From the NCBI GenBank assembly GCA_002402175.1, contig NVVJ01000003.1:1-64000 (forward strand): a DNA stretch of 64,000 nt. The letters run 5' to 3'. Within the stretch, counting starts at the first letter, position 1. Each line of letters starts with the position of its first letter. The DNA is from SAR86 cluster bacterium (GTDB lineage Bacteria > Pseudomonadota > Gammaproteobacteria > Pseudomonadales > Pseudohongiellaceae). The notes below the pieces were generated by a model. That model did no database searches, was not told where the DNA came from, and worked only from the letters and a program-made list of their open reading frames with translations. Below, one piece after another: positions 17,393 through 26,093 of this stretch. Made by a program: the position numbers and the translations under genes.

Positions 17393-17479
17393 TGGTACCG
17401 GGAGCGGGACTTGAACCCGCACTCTATCGCTAGAACTGGATTTTGAATCCAGCGTGTCTACCAATTTCACCATCCCGGC
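17393..17479 (-). tRNA. tRNA-Leu (anticodon CAA)
   Basis: On the minus strand the sequence starts GCCGGGATGGTGAAATTGG and folds as a class II tRNA with a 7-bp acceptor stem (one G-U), D-arm with GGTAGACACGC, anticodon arm CTGGATT-CAA-AATCCAG, long variable arm and GGTTCAAGTCC T-arm, ending with encoded CCA. Anticodon CAA decodes UUG. The 3' end faces the accessory region at lower coordinates, the usual orientation for island integration into a tRNA gene. Confidence 0.97.
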
Positions 17480-17590
17480 AGGATGTCATTTCTCAATTTT
17501 ACATCTTGAAGGGGATGTTGTCTTCAAACTTTTCAATCCTGGTAGGGATTGTTTGTTGCCAATTTGACGCCGGGGCTACATAATTAGCTG

Positions 17591-17634
17591 TGGATTTTGA
17601 ATCCGGCGTGTCTACCAATTTCACCACACTGGCA
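17591..17634 (-). pseudogene. 5' half of a second tRNA-Leu
   Basis: The minus strand repeats the 5' half of the neighbouring tRNA-Leu (D-arm and anticodon arm, 17591-17626, with one mismatch over about 36 bases) but with a different acceptor 5' strand. The variable arm, T-arm and 3' acceptor strand are missing; unrelated sequence follows after the anticodon stem. It is a tRNA remnant, probably left by a recombination or integration event. The rest of 17480-17886 shows no gene. Confidence 0.75.
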
Positions 17635-17886
17635 GTACTATCGATTTTCGTGCTGAAAGTTGCCCTGCGCCTGCCGTACTTCAGGTTAACCGGCATCTAC
17701 AGAGCCGGGCATTATAAACAGCTGCGCTTGTTCGTGCAATTGATCAATCCCTTGAAAGCTTGGGGGTGTGCCGGTAACTAGCCTTTATTGCGCATATTCT
17801 ACCACTTCCACCTGCTGACTTTTTTATATAGGCTAGCAATCCCGCCGTTGGGCCCAAATAATCAGATACAGGCAGGTCAGAAGAAT

Positions 17887-18966
17887 ATGCAACTTAGCGA
17901 TTTTCACTATGAATTGCCTGAAGAGCTTATAGCTCATTTTCCGGCGAATAAGCGCAGTCAAAGCCGGTTGCTTGCTCTGGATGCAGCTACCGGAGATATT
18001 CGCCATACGCAATTCGATCAGCTTTTGAGCTTTGTCTGTGAGCATGATCTTCTAGTGTTTAATAACACTAGAGTAATTCCTGCTCGATTGTACGGGCATA
18101 AAGAGTCTGGGGGTAAAATTGAAATATTGATTGAGCGTGTCATGCAGGATAACTGTGTGCTGGCACAAATACGCGCCAGTAAATCGCTTAAAGCAGGCGC
18201 TGTTATATTTTTGGATTCAGGAGAGCACAGTACAGGCAAGGACACAGCTCGCGCCGAAATACGAAGTAAAGATGACGGATTTTATGTGATACGTTTTGAT
18301 AAGGAGGTAGACGTGCATGACTTTATTGCGCGCGTTGGGCATATGCCGTTACCGCCCTATATAAAACGTCGAGATGAAATGCTCGACGCCGAGCGATATC
18401 AAACTGTTTATGCGGAAAAAAAGGGTGCCGTAGCTGCGCCTACCGCTGGTCTGCATTTTGACCAGCAAATGTTAGATGCAATAGCGCAAAAAGGAATTGA
18501 TACGGCATTTTTGACTTTGCATGTTGGTGCAGGAACTTTTCAGCCGGTGCGAGTGGATAACATTCTAGAGCATCAAATGCATAAGGAGCTGGTTGAAGTT
18601 AATGAAAGTGTTTGTGACAAAGTTAATGAGTGCAAGCGTCGAGGTGGGCGGGTCATTGCGATTGGCACTACCACGGTCCGCAGTCTCGAAAGTGCGGCTC
18701 GAAATAAAATACTGGAACCGTTTCACGACGAAACCGATATATTTATCTACCCAGGCTATGAATTTCAGATTGTTGACGCCATGGTGACAAATTTTCATTT
18801 ATCAGAGTCCACTTTGCTGATGCTGGTAAGCGCATTTAGTAATAAAGATATGATGCTTAATGCTTACAACAATGCCATTGAGCTTGGCTACCGATTTTTT
18901 AGTTATGGTGATGCTATGTTTATATACCATTCGGCGAACTCCAGAGAAAAGGGATCCCTGGCCTAG
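17887..18966 (+). CDS. queA: S-adenosylmethionine:tRNA ribosyltransferase-isomerase
   Basis: QueA (359 aa from ATG 17887) transfers and isomerises the ribosyl part of SAM onto 7-aminomethyl-7-deazaguanine in tRNA, making epoxyqueuosine. The start [16 protein letters not shown] is the typical N-terminus; an upstream ATG at 17788 would add 33 residues without family similarity. Hallmarks are [30 protein letters not shown] and the long [11 protein letters not shown]-type segment (here [13 protein letters not shown]). The usual partner tgt does not follow; the downstream region is filled with repeats. Confidence 0.95.
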   Translation: MQLSDFHYELPEELIAHFPANKRSQSRLLALDAATGDIRHTQFDQLLSFVCEHDLLVFNNTRVIPARLYGHKESGGKIEILIERVMQDNCVLAQIRASKSLKAGAVIFLDSGEHSTGKDTARAEIRSKDDGFYVIRFDKEVDVHDFIARVGHMPLPPYIKRRDEMLDAERYQTVYAEKKGAVAAPTAGLHFDQQMLDAIAQKGIDTAFLTLHVGAGTFQPVRVDNILEHQMHKELVEVNESVCDKVNECKRRGGRVIAIGTTTVRSLESAARNKILEPFHDETDIFIYPGYEFQIVDAMVTNFHLSESTLLMLVSAFSNKDMMLNAYNNAIELGYRFFSYGDAMFIYHSANSREKGSLA

Positions 18967-19016
18967 TGTGTTCTCCCAGCAGTTAGATAAGCTGGCTGAT
19001 ACTTACAGCGATAGGG

Positions 19017-19165
19017 AATGACTTATAGATAGTTGATGCGTGTATCGAGGATTGGGAGGGGTGCTGTTTTTCCGTTCCATTGGGCCATCCCTGGCCCTCC
19101 CGCGCTCCATCCCTGGGCGCTAGTCACTACAAAACAGCACCCCTCCCAATCCTCTGTTGAATTCA
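19017..19165. repeat. ~150 bp long-arm palindromic repeat, copy 1
   Basis: This element has near-perfect complementary arms of about 24 bp (starting GAGGATTGGGAGGGG and ending CCCCTCCCAATCCTC) around a 60-bp core with its own GGGCCATCCCTGGCCC palindrome. The same element occurs in the opposite direction at 25704-25854, including the outer flanks GATGCGTGTATCG and TGTTGAATTCA. Arms differ between copies but remain complementary within each copy. Confidence 0.85.
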
Positions 19166-19186
19166 TTATTTCGTAGGGATATCCCA

Positions 19187-19258
19187 GAGTCAGAGTAAAA
19201 ATTCGTAGCACAAATTTTTCCTGCTCAGCCGCCGTGTAAAGAAATTTTACCCTGACCC
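19187..19258. repeat. GGGGTC-bounded palindromic repeat (TAAAATTT type)
   Basis: Left arm GAGTCAGAGTAAAAATT and right arm AATTTTACCCTGACCCC form an imperfect inverted repeat of 72 bp total. The GGGGTCAG ends resemble those of the elements at 48518-48645 and 46761-46835 although the interiors differ. It lies just upstream of mdh. Confidence 0.6.
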
Positions 19259-19365
19259 CTTTTTCCTATATCTGTTATACTTTTCGACCCTCAATAATTG
19301 AAATTAGATTATTCTCGATGCCTGTTTAGACGCCTGGTAGTCGGAATATAAGGATTAAATTGCAA

Positions 19366-20343
19366 ATGAAATCACCAGTGCGAGTCGCCGTAACCGGAGC
19401 AGCAGGACAGATCAGTTATTCACTTTTATTCAGGATTGCAGCGGGAGAAATGCTGGGCAAAGATCAGCCGGTGATATTGCAGTTGCTGGAAATTCCGCCA
19501 GCTTTGGATGCTTTGGCGGGCACGGTAATGGAAGTCGAAGATTGTGCTTTTCCGCTGGTTGCAGGAATCGTACAGACGGACAATCCTGATATTGCTTTTA
19601 AGGATGCGGACTATTGCTTGTTAGTTGGTGCCAGACCTCGCGGACCTGGTATGGAGCGCAAAGATTTGCTGGAAGCCAATGCGCAAATTTTTTCTGCACA
19701 GGGTAAGGCAATCAATGACAATGCAAATTCTACAGTGAAAGTATTGGTAGTCGGGAATCCGGCTAATACCAATGCCTTAATTGCTTATCACAACGCCCCA
19801 GACTTAAACCCAGGTCAGTTTACTGCAATGATGCGGCTCGATCATAACCGGGCAATAGCTCAGCTGGCTAACAAGACTGGAAAGCATAGCACCGACGTTG
19901 AGGGGTTGATTGTTTGGGGTAATCACTCGGCGACTCAGTATCCTGATATCAATCATTGCTCTGTGGACGGGCAAGAGGCTACAGGCCTGGTAGATGAAGA
20001 GTGGACATTGAATGAATTTATTCCAACAGTTCAGCAGCGTGGAGCAGCTATTATCAAGGCGCGCGGGCTATCTAGCGCGGCTTCTGCTGCCAATGCAGCC
20101 ATCGAGCATATGCGAGACTGGGCTTTAGGCACGTCAGGCAAAACAGTGAGCATGGGTATTCACAGTGATGGCAGCTATGGTGTCGAGAAAGGCCTAATCT
20201 ATTCTTTTCCAGTAGTGTGTGAAAACGGCAACTACACCATAGTGCAGGGCCTGGATATTAGCGAAACTAGCCAGCAGCTTATGGACAAATCTGAGCAAGA
20301 ACTTAAAGAAGAGCGAGACGCTGTAGCAAGCTTGCTGCCTTAG
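19366..20343 (+). CDS. mdh: Malate dehydrogenase
   Basis: The 325-aa protein is an NAD-dependent malate dehydrogenase of the LDH-like cytosolic type. It interconverts malate and oxaloacetate in the TCA cycle. [19 protein letters not shown] is the Rossmann dinucleotide loop; [13 protein letters not shown] is the substrate loop with Arg, [10 protein letters not shown] and RLDHNRA carry further active-site residues, and [11 protein letters not shown] contains the catalytic His. The ATG at 19366 matches the family N-terminus; a TTG two codons earlier has better spacing to AAGGA (19349-19353), so the start could be 19360. It is monocistronic, between repeats and a two-component operon. Confidence 0.96.
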   Translation: MKSPVRVAVTGAAGQISYSLLFRIAAGEMLGKDQPVILQLLEIPPALDALAGTVMEVEDCAFPLVAGIVQTDNPDIAFKDADYCLLVGARPRGPGMERKDLLEANAQIFSAQGKAINDNANSTVKVLVVGNPANTNALIAYHNAPDLNPGQFTAMMRLDHNRAIAQLANKTGKHSTDVEGLIVWGNHSATQYPDINHCSVDGQEATGLVDEEWTLNEFIPTVQQRGAAIIKARGLSSAASAANAAIEHMRDWALGTSGKTVSMGIHSDGSYGVEKGLIYSFPVVCENGNYTIVQGLDISETSQQLMDKSEQELKEERDAVASLLP

Positions 20344-20525
20344 GCTTTGCTTTAGAATTGACTCCAGCGCGCGCGATGGAATGCAGGCAGGAAGCGCTGG
20401 AAAGAGAGAATGGGTGCCGGTGGTCGCTAGAAGTGATCTATACTGGCATTCGATTCCACACCTGAGTAGACAATTGTTAGAGGCGCGGACTCATCATTTT
20501 TTGATGTGTTCGCAGTCTATGTTCT

Positions 20526-21617
20526 ATGAGCATTACAGCATTCGCACTCACACGAAATAAGCAATTCTGGATATTCCAGCTTCTGGGTTGGTCGGTCTGG
20601 GTGTTGATGCTGGTGTTGCGCGACCTCATTTTTGTTCCTCCTGAGTATATCTTTCCCCGAGCTTTGGTTTTTGGCTTCAGCGCCGTTGTCGCAATAGTTA
20701 TCACTGTTGGGCTGCGTTCATTATATCGATTGGTATGGGAGAGCGGATTCATCGTTCGATTTTTAGTGACCTGGTTTGGGTCGCTAGCCGCGGCTTTAAT
20801 CTGGCAACCGTTTCAAAATTACATTGCCTTACTTCCTTTTGGTGAGGTCATTAATCTTCGTGATGCAAATCTGGGGGATTTGATCGGAGGCTGGTATAGA
20901 AATTCATATCCGCTAATGCTGCTTTGGAGTGGTTTGTATTTTATTATCAAATATTATCAGTTGTTTCAGGCAGAGAAAGAAAAGAGTTTACGTTCTGAGG
21001 CGTTGGCTCACGAAGCGCAGCTGCTGATGTTGCGTTACCAGCTGAATCCGCATTTTTTATTCAATACTTTGAATGCCATTTCTACTTTGGTGTTGTCGCA
21101 GGCTAATGAAAGAGCCAATGAAATGCTTACCAAGCTAAGTAAATTTTTGCGCTACTCGCTTGATCATTCGCCTTTAGATAAAGTGAGCCTTGCCCATGAG
21201 TTGGAAACATCCCGACTGTATCTGGATATTGAAAAAGTTCGTTTTGCTGAACGCCTTCGGTTGAATATTGATATCGAAAAAGCAGCGGAGAATGCCATGG
21301 TTCCAACAATGCTGCTGCAGCCACTTATTGAGAATTCAATTAAGCACGCGATTTCCAAATCAGAAACCGGCGGAACAATAAGTATTATTGCTCGTGTAGA
21401 AGAAGGAAAGCTAAGGCTAGAAGTGTCCGATGATGGGCCAGGTTTGCCTGAGTATGAAGGCGAGAGTGATATGCTGGTATTGTCTCAGGGTGTGGGTGTT
21501 AGCAATATCAGGAATCGCTTGCAGCAAATATATGGAGACGAGCACGCACTAAGTTTTTACAATGGTGAGAATGGCGGCCTAACGGTAATGGTAGAAATCC
21601 CCTATGACACAAAATGA
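20526..21617 (+). CDS. LytS/AlgZ-type membrane sensor histidine kinase
   Basis: The 363-aa protein has about four membrane helices in residues 15-150, then a His_kinase domain with QLNPHFLFNTLN, in which H176 is the phospho-acceptor, followed by an HATPase_c domain (LIENSIKHAI N-box, DDGPGLP and GVGVSNIRNRL G-boxes). The architecture is that of LytS/YehU/AlgZ (FimS) kinases. It overlaps the LytTR response regulator gene by 14 bases, so the two form one operon and a signalling pair. The stimulus is unknown. In pseudomonads the homologous AlgZ/AlgR pair controls surface and virulence traits, but the target here cannot be inferred. Confidence 0.9.
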   Translation: MSITAFALTRNKQFWIFQLLGWSVWVLMLVLRDLIFVPPEYIFPRALVFGFSAVVAIVITVGLRSLYRLVWESGFIVRFLVTWFGSLAAALIWQPFQNYIALLPFGEVINLRDANLGDLIGGWYRNSYPLMLLWSGLYFIIKYYQLFQAEKEKSLRSEALAHEAQLLMLRYQLNPHFLFNTLNAISTLVLSQANERANEMLTKLSKFLRYSLDHSPLDKVSLAHELETSRLYLDIEKVRFAERLRLNIDIEKAAENAMVPTMLLQPLIENSIKHAISKSETGGTISIIARVEEGKLRLEVSDDGPGLPEYEGESDMLVLSQGVGVSNIRNRLQQIYGDEHALSFYNGENGGLTVMVEIPYDTK

Positions 21618-22422
21618 ATCGAAAAAACTGAAAGTAATTATCGTAGACGACGAAGAGTTGGCGCGCCAGGGTCTGGAGATGCGATTGCAGAACTTTGACG
21701 AAGTTGAAGTTGTCGCAAATTGCGCCAATGCAAAAGAAGCTCTCAGGGCAATTGTAGAACATGAGCCTGACCTTGTGTTTCTAGATATACAGATGCCCGG
21801 TAAAACAGGGTTCGAAATGATTCAGGAGATTCAGGTAGATATTCTTCCGATGATCATTTTTGTAACGGCCTATGACTCTTTCGCCGTCGATGCTTTTGAA
21901 ATACATGCCGTGGATTATTTGTTAAAACCAGTTGAAACTGAGCGCCTGATTGACGCCATAAGCAAAGCTGTAGAACGAAAATCTCAGCTCTCGGTGATGG
22001 ATGAAAAAGATCGGCTGTTGAACCTGGTGGTGAGTATCACCGGTAAGTCGCCACTAGCCATTGATGAGTTGCTCGACAATCAGGAAGAATCCACAGAACA
22101 TGCTGATCGTCTTGCCATTAAAGATGGCTCATCGATTACCTTTGTACCTATAAAAGATATCGACTGGATTGATGCGGCAGGGGATTATATGTGTGTGCAT
22201 GTCGCGGGAGTGGTTCATATTATGCGCACAACAATGAAGGAGCTGGAAACAAAACTTGATCCATCAATTTTCCAAAGAGTTCATCGCTCGACTATCGTTA
22301 ATTTGCAAAGAGTCGAAAAAGTATCTTCCCATATTAACGGTGAGTTTCATCTTTCTCTGTCCTGTGGCTCCTCTTTGAAAATGAGCCGCTCCTATAAGGA
22401 AAAAGTTAAACACTTTTTTTAG
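21604..22422 (+). CDS. LytTR-family response regulator
   Basis: The 272-aa protein has an N-terminal receiver domain (IIVDDEELARQG acidic pocket, phospho-acceptor D61 in FLDIQMPGK, conserved TAYD and LLKPVE near residues 95-118) and a C-terminal LytTR DNA-binding domain (DRLAIKDGSSI to the end). It is the cognate regulator of the upstream LytS-like kinase, whose gene it overlaps by 14 bases. Between the two domains is a ~40-residue linker longer than in AlgR. The 3' end overlaps the opposing isomerase gene by 17 bases. Confidence 0.92.
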   Translation: MTQNESKKLKVIIVDDEELARQGLEMRLQNFDEVEVVANCANAKEALRAIVEHEPDLVFLDIQMPGKTGFEMIQEIQVDILPMIIFVTAYDSFAVDAFEIHAVDYLLKPVETERLIDAISKAVERKSQLSVMDEKDRLLNLVVSITGKSPLAIDELLDNQEESTEHADRLAIKDGSSITFVPIKDIDWIDAAGDYMCVHVAGVVHIMRTTMKELETKLDPSIFQRVHRSTIVNLQRVEKVSSHINGEFHLSLSCGSSLKMSRSYKEKVKHFF

Positions 22423-23050
22423 TTTGCATCAGTCTTGTTTTTTTCGCATGAGCTTCCAGAGTGCGTTGTAAAAAGCTCAGTCGGTCCTGTCCCCAGAATA
22501 ATTGCTCTTCAAATAGATAGCTTGGCGCGCCGAATACTCCCAGTTTTACGGCGTTTGCACTGTCATCGGCAATAACTTGCAGTGACGCATCAGTATTGTC
22601 CAGTAGAGATTCACCATTAAAATTATTCTCTTGCGCTATTTCAATCAGAGTGTGCCTGTTACTAATATCGCGATCTTCTTTCCAGCAGGCTCTCAGACAT
22701 GCGCCAGCGAACTTTAGAGCATCGGTGACATTGTTGGTGCGAAGCTTTACTACCATTGCGGCGGCAAGCTTATCGCTTACCGGGAAGTGCTTAGGCTCAA
22801 GTGTCAGGGGAATGTCTAAATAGTCTTTCCAGCGCTGTAGTTCTTGAAGACGATAAGCTTTTCTTTCTGCAGAGCGTTTGGCTAAAGGCAGGCCTCCGGT
22901 GTCGGCAAAAATCACAGAAAAATCTACGGGTAATGGATTGACAGTAACGCCATTTTTTTTTGCCATGTGTAAAAGGCGCTCATGGCCTAAATAAGACCAC
23001 GGAGAAATCAGCGAGAGATAATAGTTAATTGAATTAGGCAAAACACGCAC
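22406..23050 (-). CDS. 2-hydroxychromene-2-carboxylate isomerase / DsbA-family oxidoreductase
   Basis: The 214-aa protein has the GST-kappa/HCCA-isomerase form of the DsbA fold: an N-terminal strand INYYLSLISPWSYLGHERL with the serine-containing SPWSYL motif instead of CxxC, a helical insertion (about 60-165) and a C-terminal GVFGAPSYLFEEQLFWGQDRLSFL. Such enzymes use glutathione to isomerise aromatic breakdown products, but many members have unknown substrates and no aromatic-degradation genes are near. It is 7 bases downstream of the Lrp-like regulator gene on the same strand, so the two are likely co-transcribed. Confidence 0.85.
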   Translation of the reverse strand: MRVLPNSINYYLSLISPWSYLGHERLLHMAKKNGVTVNPLPVDFSVIFADTGGLPLAKRSAERKAYRLQELQRWKDYLDIPLTLEPKHFPVSDKLAAAMVVKLRTNNVTDALKFAGACLRACWKEDRDISNRHTLIEIAQENNFNGESLLDNTDASLQVIADDSANAVKLGVFGAPSYLFEEQLFWGQDRLSFLQRTLEAHAKKTRLMQTKKSV

Positions 23051-23057
23051 TCCGGAT

Positions 23058-23534
23058 TTAGCTGTGGATATGATTGAGAGGAAGCTCGGTTGTGTTCAGC
23101 ACTTCGCGCAACATAAAACTGGAGTGAACATCTGTAACTCCTTCTATTCGAGTTACCTTGTTAAGCAGAAACTGCTGATAATATTCCATATCTGGAACCA
23201 CTACTTTTAACTGGTAGTCAGCAGATTGACCTGTAATTAGTAAGCATTCAACAACCTCGGGAAAGCTTTTTACCTTCTGTTCGAAAATTTCAAACCTGTC
23301 GGGCGTATGCCGGTCCATGCTTATCTGTATTAGAGCGGTCAGCTTAAGCTCAAGTTTGGAGGCATTAAGAAGCGTGACCTGTTTTTCAATAATCCCGCTG
23401 TCCTCAAGTTGTTTGACTCGACGGGCACAGGGGGAAGGTGACAGGCCTATTTTTTCGGCAAGTTCAAGATTGGTGATTTTGCCGTCGCTCTGCAATTCTT
23501 GCAAAATGCGCTTGTCCAGTTTATCCAGCTGCAT
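23058..23534 (-). CDS. Lrp/AsnC-family transcriptional regulator
   Basis: From ATG 23534 (preceded by AGGA at 7 bases) the protein has 158 residues; a GTG start at 23582 would add 16 non-conserved residues. The N-terminal HTH is LDKLDKRILQELQSDGKITNLELAEKIGLSPSPCARRVKQLE, written here only to show the Lrp pattern in parts: LDKRILQEL, LAEKIGLSPS, CARRVKQLE. The C-terminal RAM/AsnC ligand domain ends VTDVHSSFMLREVLNTT. Lrp proteins sense amino acids and it is divergent from leuA (364-bp gap), so control of leucine synthesis is a reasonable inference. Confidence 0.92.
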   Translation of the reverse strand: MQLDKLDKRILQELQSDGKITNLELAEKIGLSPSPCARRVKQLEDSGIIEKQVTLLNASKLELKLTALIQISMDRHTPDRFEIFEQKVKSFPEVVECLLITGQSADYQLKVVVPDMEYYQQFLLNKVTRIEGVTDVHSSFMLREVLNTTELPLNHIHS

Positions 23535-23897
23535 ATTTGGATCCTGCTTATTAGATAGTTGCGCGTTATTAGATACTCGCACGCATTATTAAGTGAACTA
23601 AATCAATCATATTTAAAATATTAGTATAAAACAACAAAATAATAAGTGTTTATGGCGATAAACACTTATATAGGCCAAATTAGGGGCAGTTTAGGCGTAG
23701 ATACACTGCGCGCTTTCACCTATCCTGTGCACCTCAAAGCTATGTGCTTAGAATTAAACAGATTCGAAGCCTTGGAACAGAGTCTCAAAAGGATTCAGAG
23801 TTCGAAATATAGCAAAATGAGCATGTCTCAAAAGGACAGAGTTTGATTAAAAGATAGCAGGCAACACAGAAGCAGCGAACCCTAACAGGAAAGTAAA

Positions 23898-25562
23898 ATG
23901 TTTGACCCGTCGAAATACAAACCAGCCCAGGCTATTAACATCGTTGATAGAACCTGGCCCGATCAGATTATTGAAAAGGCGCCCACATGGTGTAGCGTCG
24001 ATCTTCGTGATGGCAATCAGGCTCTGATAGAGCCTATGTCAGTTAGTCAGAAGATAAAAATGTTTGAGCTATTGGTGGAAGTGGGCTTCAAGGAAATTGA
24101 AGTGGGGTTTCCTGCTGCTTCTCAACCAGATTTCGATTTTGTTCGTCGCCTAATTGACGAAAACAAAGTACCGGATGATGTCACTATTCAGGTGCTTACA
24201 CAGGCCAGACCTGCATTAATTCAGCGAACTTACGCTTCCTTAAAAGGAGCCAAGAAAGCTATTTTGCACGTGTATAACTCTACTTCCATTGTGCAGCGCG
24301 AAAAAGTATTCAAAACCGACAAAGTCGGAATTGTGAAAATTGCTGTTGATGGTGCCACCGAAGTGAAACGTTGCGCTGAACTGGCGCCGGAAACCGAGTG
24401 GACTTTTCAATACTCTCCGGAAAGTTTTACCGGCACCGAAATTGATTTTGCCGTTGAGGTATGTGATGCAGTGACAGCTGTCTGGAACCCAACGCCTGAC
24501 AAGCCTCTGATTTTTAATTTACCCTCGACTGTAGAAAGATCGACCCCGAATATATATGCAGATCAGATCGAATGGTTCTGCCGAAATATCAACAAACGTG
24601 ATTCTGTCATAGTTAGTCTGCACACTCATAACGATCGAGGCTGCGCCGTCGCGGCGGCAGAACTGGCTGTTATGGCTGGAGCACAGAGAGTCGAAGGAAC
24701 CTTGCTGGGTAATGGTGAGCGCACCGGCAATATGGACATTGTCGTTATGGCCATGAATCTATACAGCCAGGGCATCATCCCTGAACTTGATTTACAAAAC
24801 ATGGATAAAATCGTTTCTGTTGTACGCGAATGTACACAAATCGATGTGCACCCAAGGCAGCCATATTCCGGCGACCTGGTGTTTACGGCGTTCTCTGGTT
24901 CGCATCAAGATGCTATTAAGAAATGTCTTGATATGTATGAGGAAGGCAGCACTTGGGAGATTGCCTATCTGCCTATCGACCCTCGTGACCTGGGGCGTAC
25001 TTACCAGGATGTGATTAGAGTGAATAGCCAATCTGGCAAGGGCGGTGTCGCCTATGTACTGGCCAACAAATTTGGCTTTGAATTGCCTCGCTGGTTACAA
25101 ATTGAATTCAGTCGTGTGATTCAGGGAGTCACCGAAGTGAGCGGGCAGGAAATTCATGCAGACGAAATTTGGGAGCTGTTTAACCAGCATTACCTTAAAA
25201 ATGAAAAAGTAATAAGCCTGGAAGATTTCAGTATCGAAAAAAGCGAAGGTCGTGAAACTTTTAATGCCAAGCTTGAATACTATGGGAATGAATTGGCAAT
25301 CAGCGGTGAAGGCGATGGTGTGCTCGATGCGTTTGTCGTTGGGCTTAAGAAGGCTATCAATATTGATTTTGAAATTATGGAATATGGCGAACACGCCTTA
25401 GGACAAGGTGTTGACGCTGAAGCGGTCACCTATATTCAATTAAAATGCGAAGGACGCCGCTACAGTGGCGTGGCAATAAGCAAAGATATAATAGCTTCGT
25501 CTCTTAATGCCTTTATGGGTGCGGCAAGCCAGTTGTTAAGCGAAGTCCGTGCCGCTGCGTAG
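23898..25562 (+). CDS. leuA: 2-isopropylmalate synthase
   Basis: LeuA (554 aa) condenses 2-oxoisovalerate with acetyl-CoA in the first step of leucine biosynthesis. WCSVDLRDGNQALIEPMS is the catalytic Asp/Arg motif (about residues 33-49), HTHNDRGCAVAAAELA holds metal-binding His, and GNGERTGNMD follows. The C-terminal ~150 residues form the LeuA dimer/allosteric domain. The length and N-terminus (MFDPSKYKPAQ) are of the yeast/actinobacterial-like class, not the 520-aa E. coli class. It stands alone with no leuBCD nearby. In the 335-bp upstream gap a short plus-strand frame exists, but it is not Leu-rich and is not an attenuator peptide. Confidence 0.95.
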   Translation: MFDPSKYKPAQAINIVDRTWPDQIIEKAPTWCSVDLRDGNQALIEPMSVSQKIKMFELLVEVGFKEIEVGFPAASQPDFDFVRRLIDENKVPDDVTIQVLTQARPALIQRTYASLKGAKKAILHVYNSTSIVQREKVFKTDKVGIVKIAVDGATEVKRCAELAPETEWTFQYSPESFTGTEIDFAVEVCDAVTAVWNPTPDKPLIFNLPSTVERSTPNIYADQIEWFCRNINKRDSVIVSLHTHNDRGCAVAAAELAVMAGAQRVEGTLLGNGERTGNMDIVVMAMNLYSQGIIPELDLQNMDKIVSVVRECTQIDVHPRQPYSGDLVFTAFSGSHQDAIKKCLDMYEEGSTWEIAYLPIDPRDLGRTYQDVIRVNSQSGKGGVAYVLANKFGFELPRWLQIEFSRVIQGVTEVSGQEIHADEIWELFNQHYLKNEKVISLEDFSIEKSEGRETFNAKLEYYGNELAISGEGDGVLDAFVVGLKKAINIDFEIMEYGEHALGQGVDAEAVTYIQLKCEGRRYSGVAISKDIIASSLNAFMGAASQLLSEVRAAA

Positions 25563-25703
25563 ACTAGTTTCTAAATAGTAAATGGCTAGAGTCTCAGATA
25601 TCTCCACGAAATAATGAATTAACCCCACAGACTAGAACACAGATCATTTATCTATTGTGCTTTTCCTGCAAAGCGCAGAAAGACCTGCGGTTGGGAAGAA
25701 TAC

Positions 25704-25854
25704 TGAATTCAACAGGGGCTTGGGAAGGGATGCTGTTTTGTAGTGACTAGCGCCCAGGGATGGAGCGCGGGAGGGCCAGGGATGGCCCATTGGAACGAAA
25801 AACAGCATCCCTTCCCAAGCCCCGATACACGCATCAACTATCTACAAGTCATTA
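25704..25854. repeat. ~150 bp long-arm palindromic repeat, copy 2 (inverted)
   Basis: This is the reverse-complement relative of the element at 19017-19165. The core from GTAGTGACTAGCGCCC onward is nearly identical, while the arms are GGGGCTTGGGAAGGGATGC and GCATCCCTTCCCAAGCCCC, changed at several positions on both sides such that pairing is kept. A partial copy of the outer flank (CACGAAATAATGAATT) lies about 90 bp away at 25606. Confidence 0.85.
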
Positions 25855-25887
25855 CTCGCCAACTTATCCATTTACTGAGAGAACGCA

Positions 25888-26028
25888 CTGGGTCAGGCCC
25901 TCCTATTTTCTCCGCAGCTTGCACCCGTCCCGGGTTCTCTCGGTCGGTCAGGAGCCCAAAAACCCGGTCTCCTTCGGTCGCTCGATGCTACGCTTTAATT
26001 GCTGCAAAAATAGGGGGCCCTAACCCAG
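25888..26028. repeat. 141 bp palindromic element
   Basis: The left end CTGGGTCAGGCCCTCCTATTTT pairs with the right end AAATAGGGGGCCCTAACCCAG, with GCAGC/GCTGC also pairing just inside. The interior contains CCCGGGTTCTCTCGG and CCGGTCTCC segments. It has no coding pattern I trust and sits between leuA and the redoxin gene. It may be a non-autonomous mobile element. Confidence 0.65.
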
Positions 26029-26093
26029 CGCTTGCTGTTCCCATTTAATATCGTGCAATGTGTACACTTTGATAGTGTCTTACCCCATAGCTG

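Noticed and set aside
23646-23846. 66-aa plus-strand frame before leuA as a leader peptide
   Set aside because: It is not rich in Leu codons, has no attenuator hairpins that I can see and no family similarity.
25743-26048. Plus-strand frames of ~90-100 codons downstream of leuA
   Set aside because: They lie entirely within two palindromic repeat elements and have no protein-like features.
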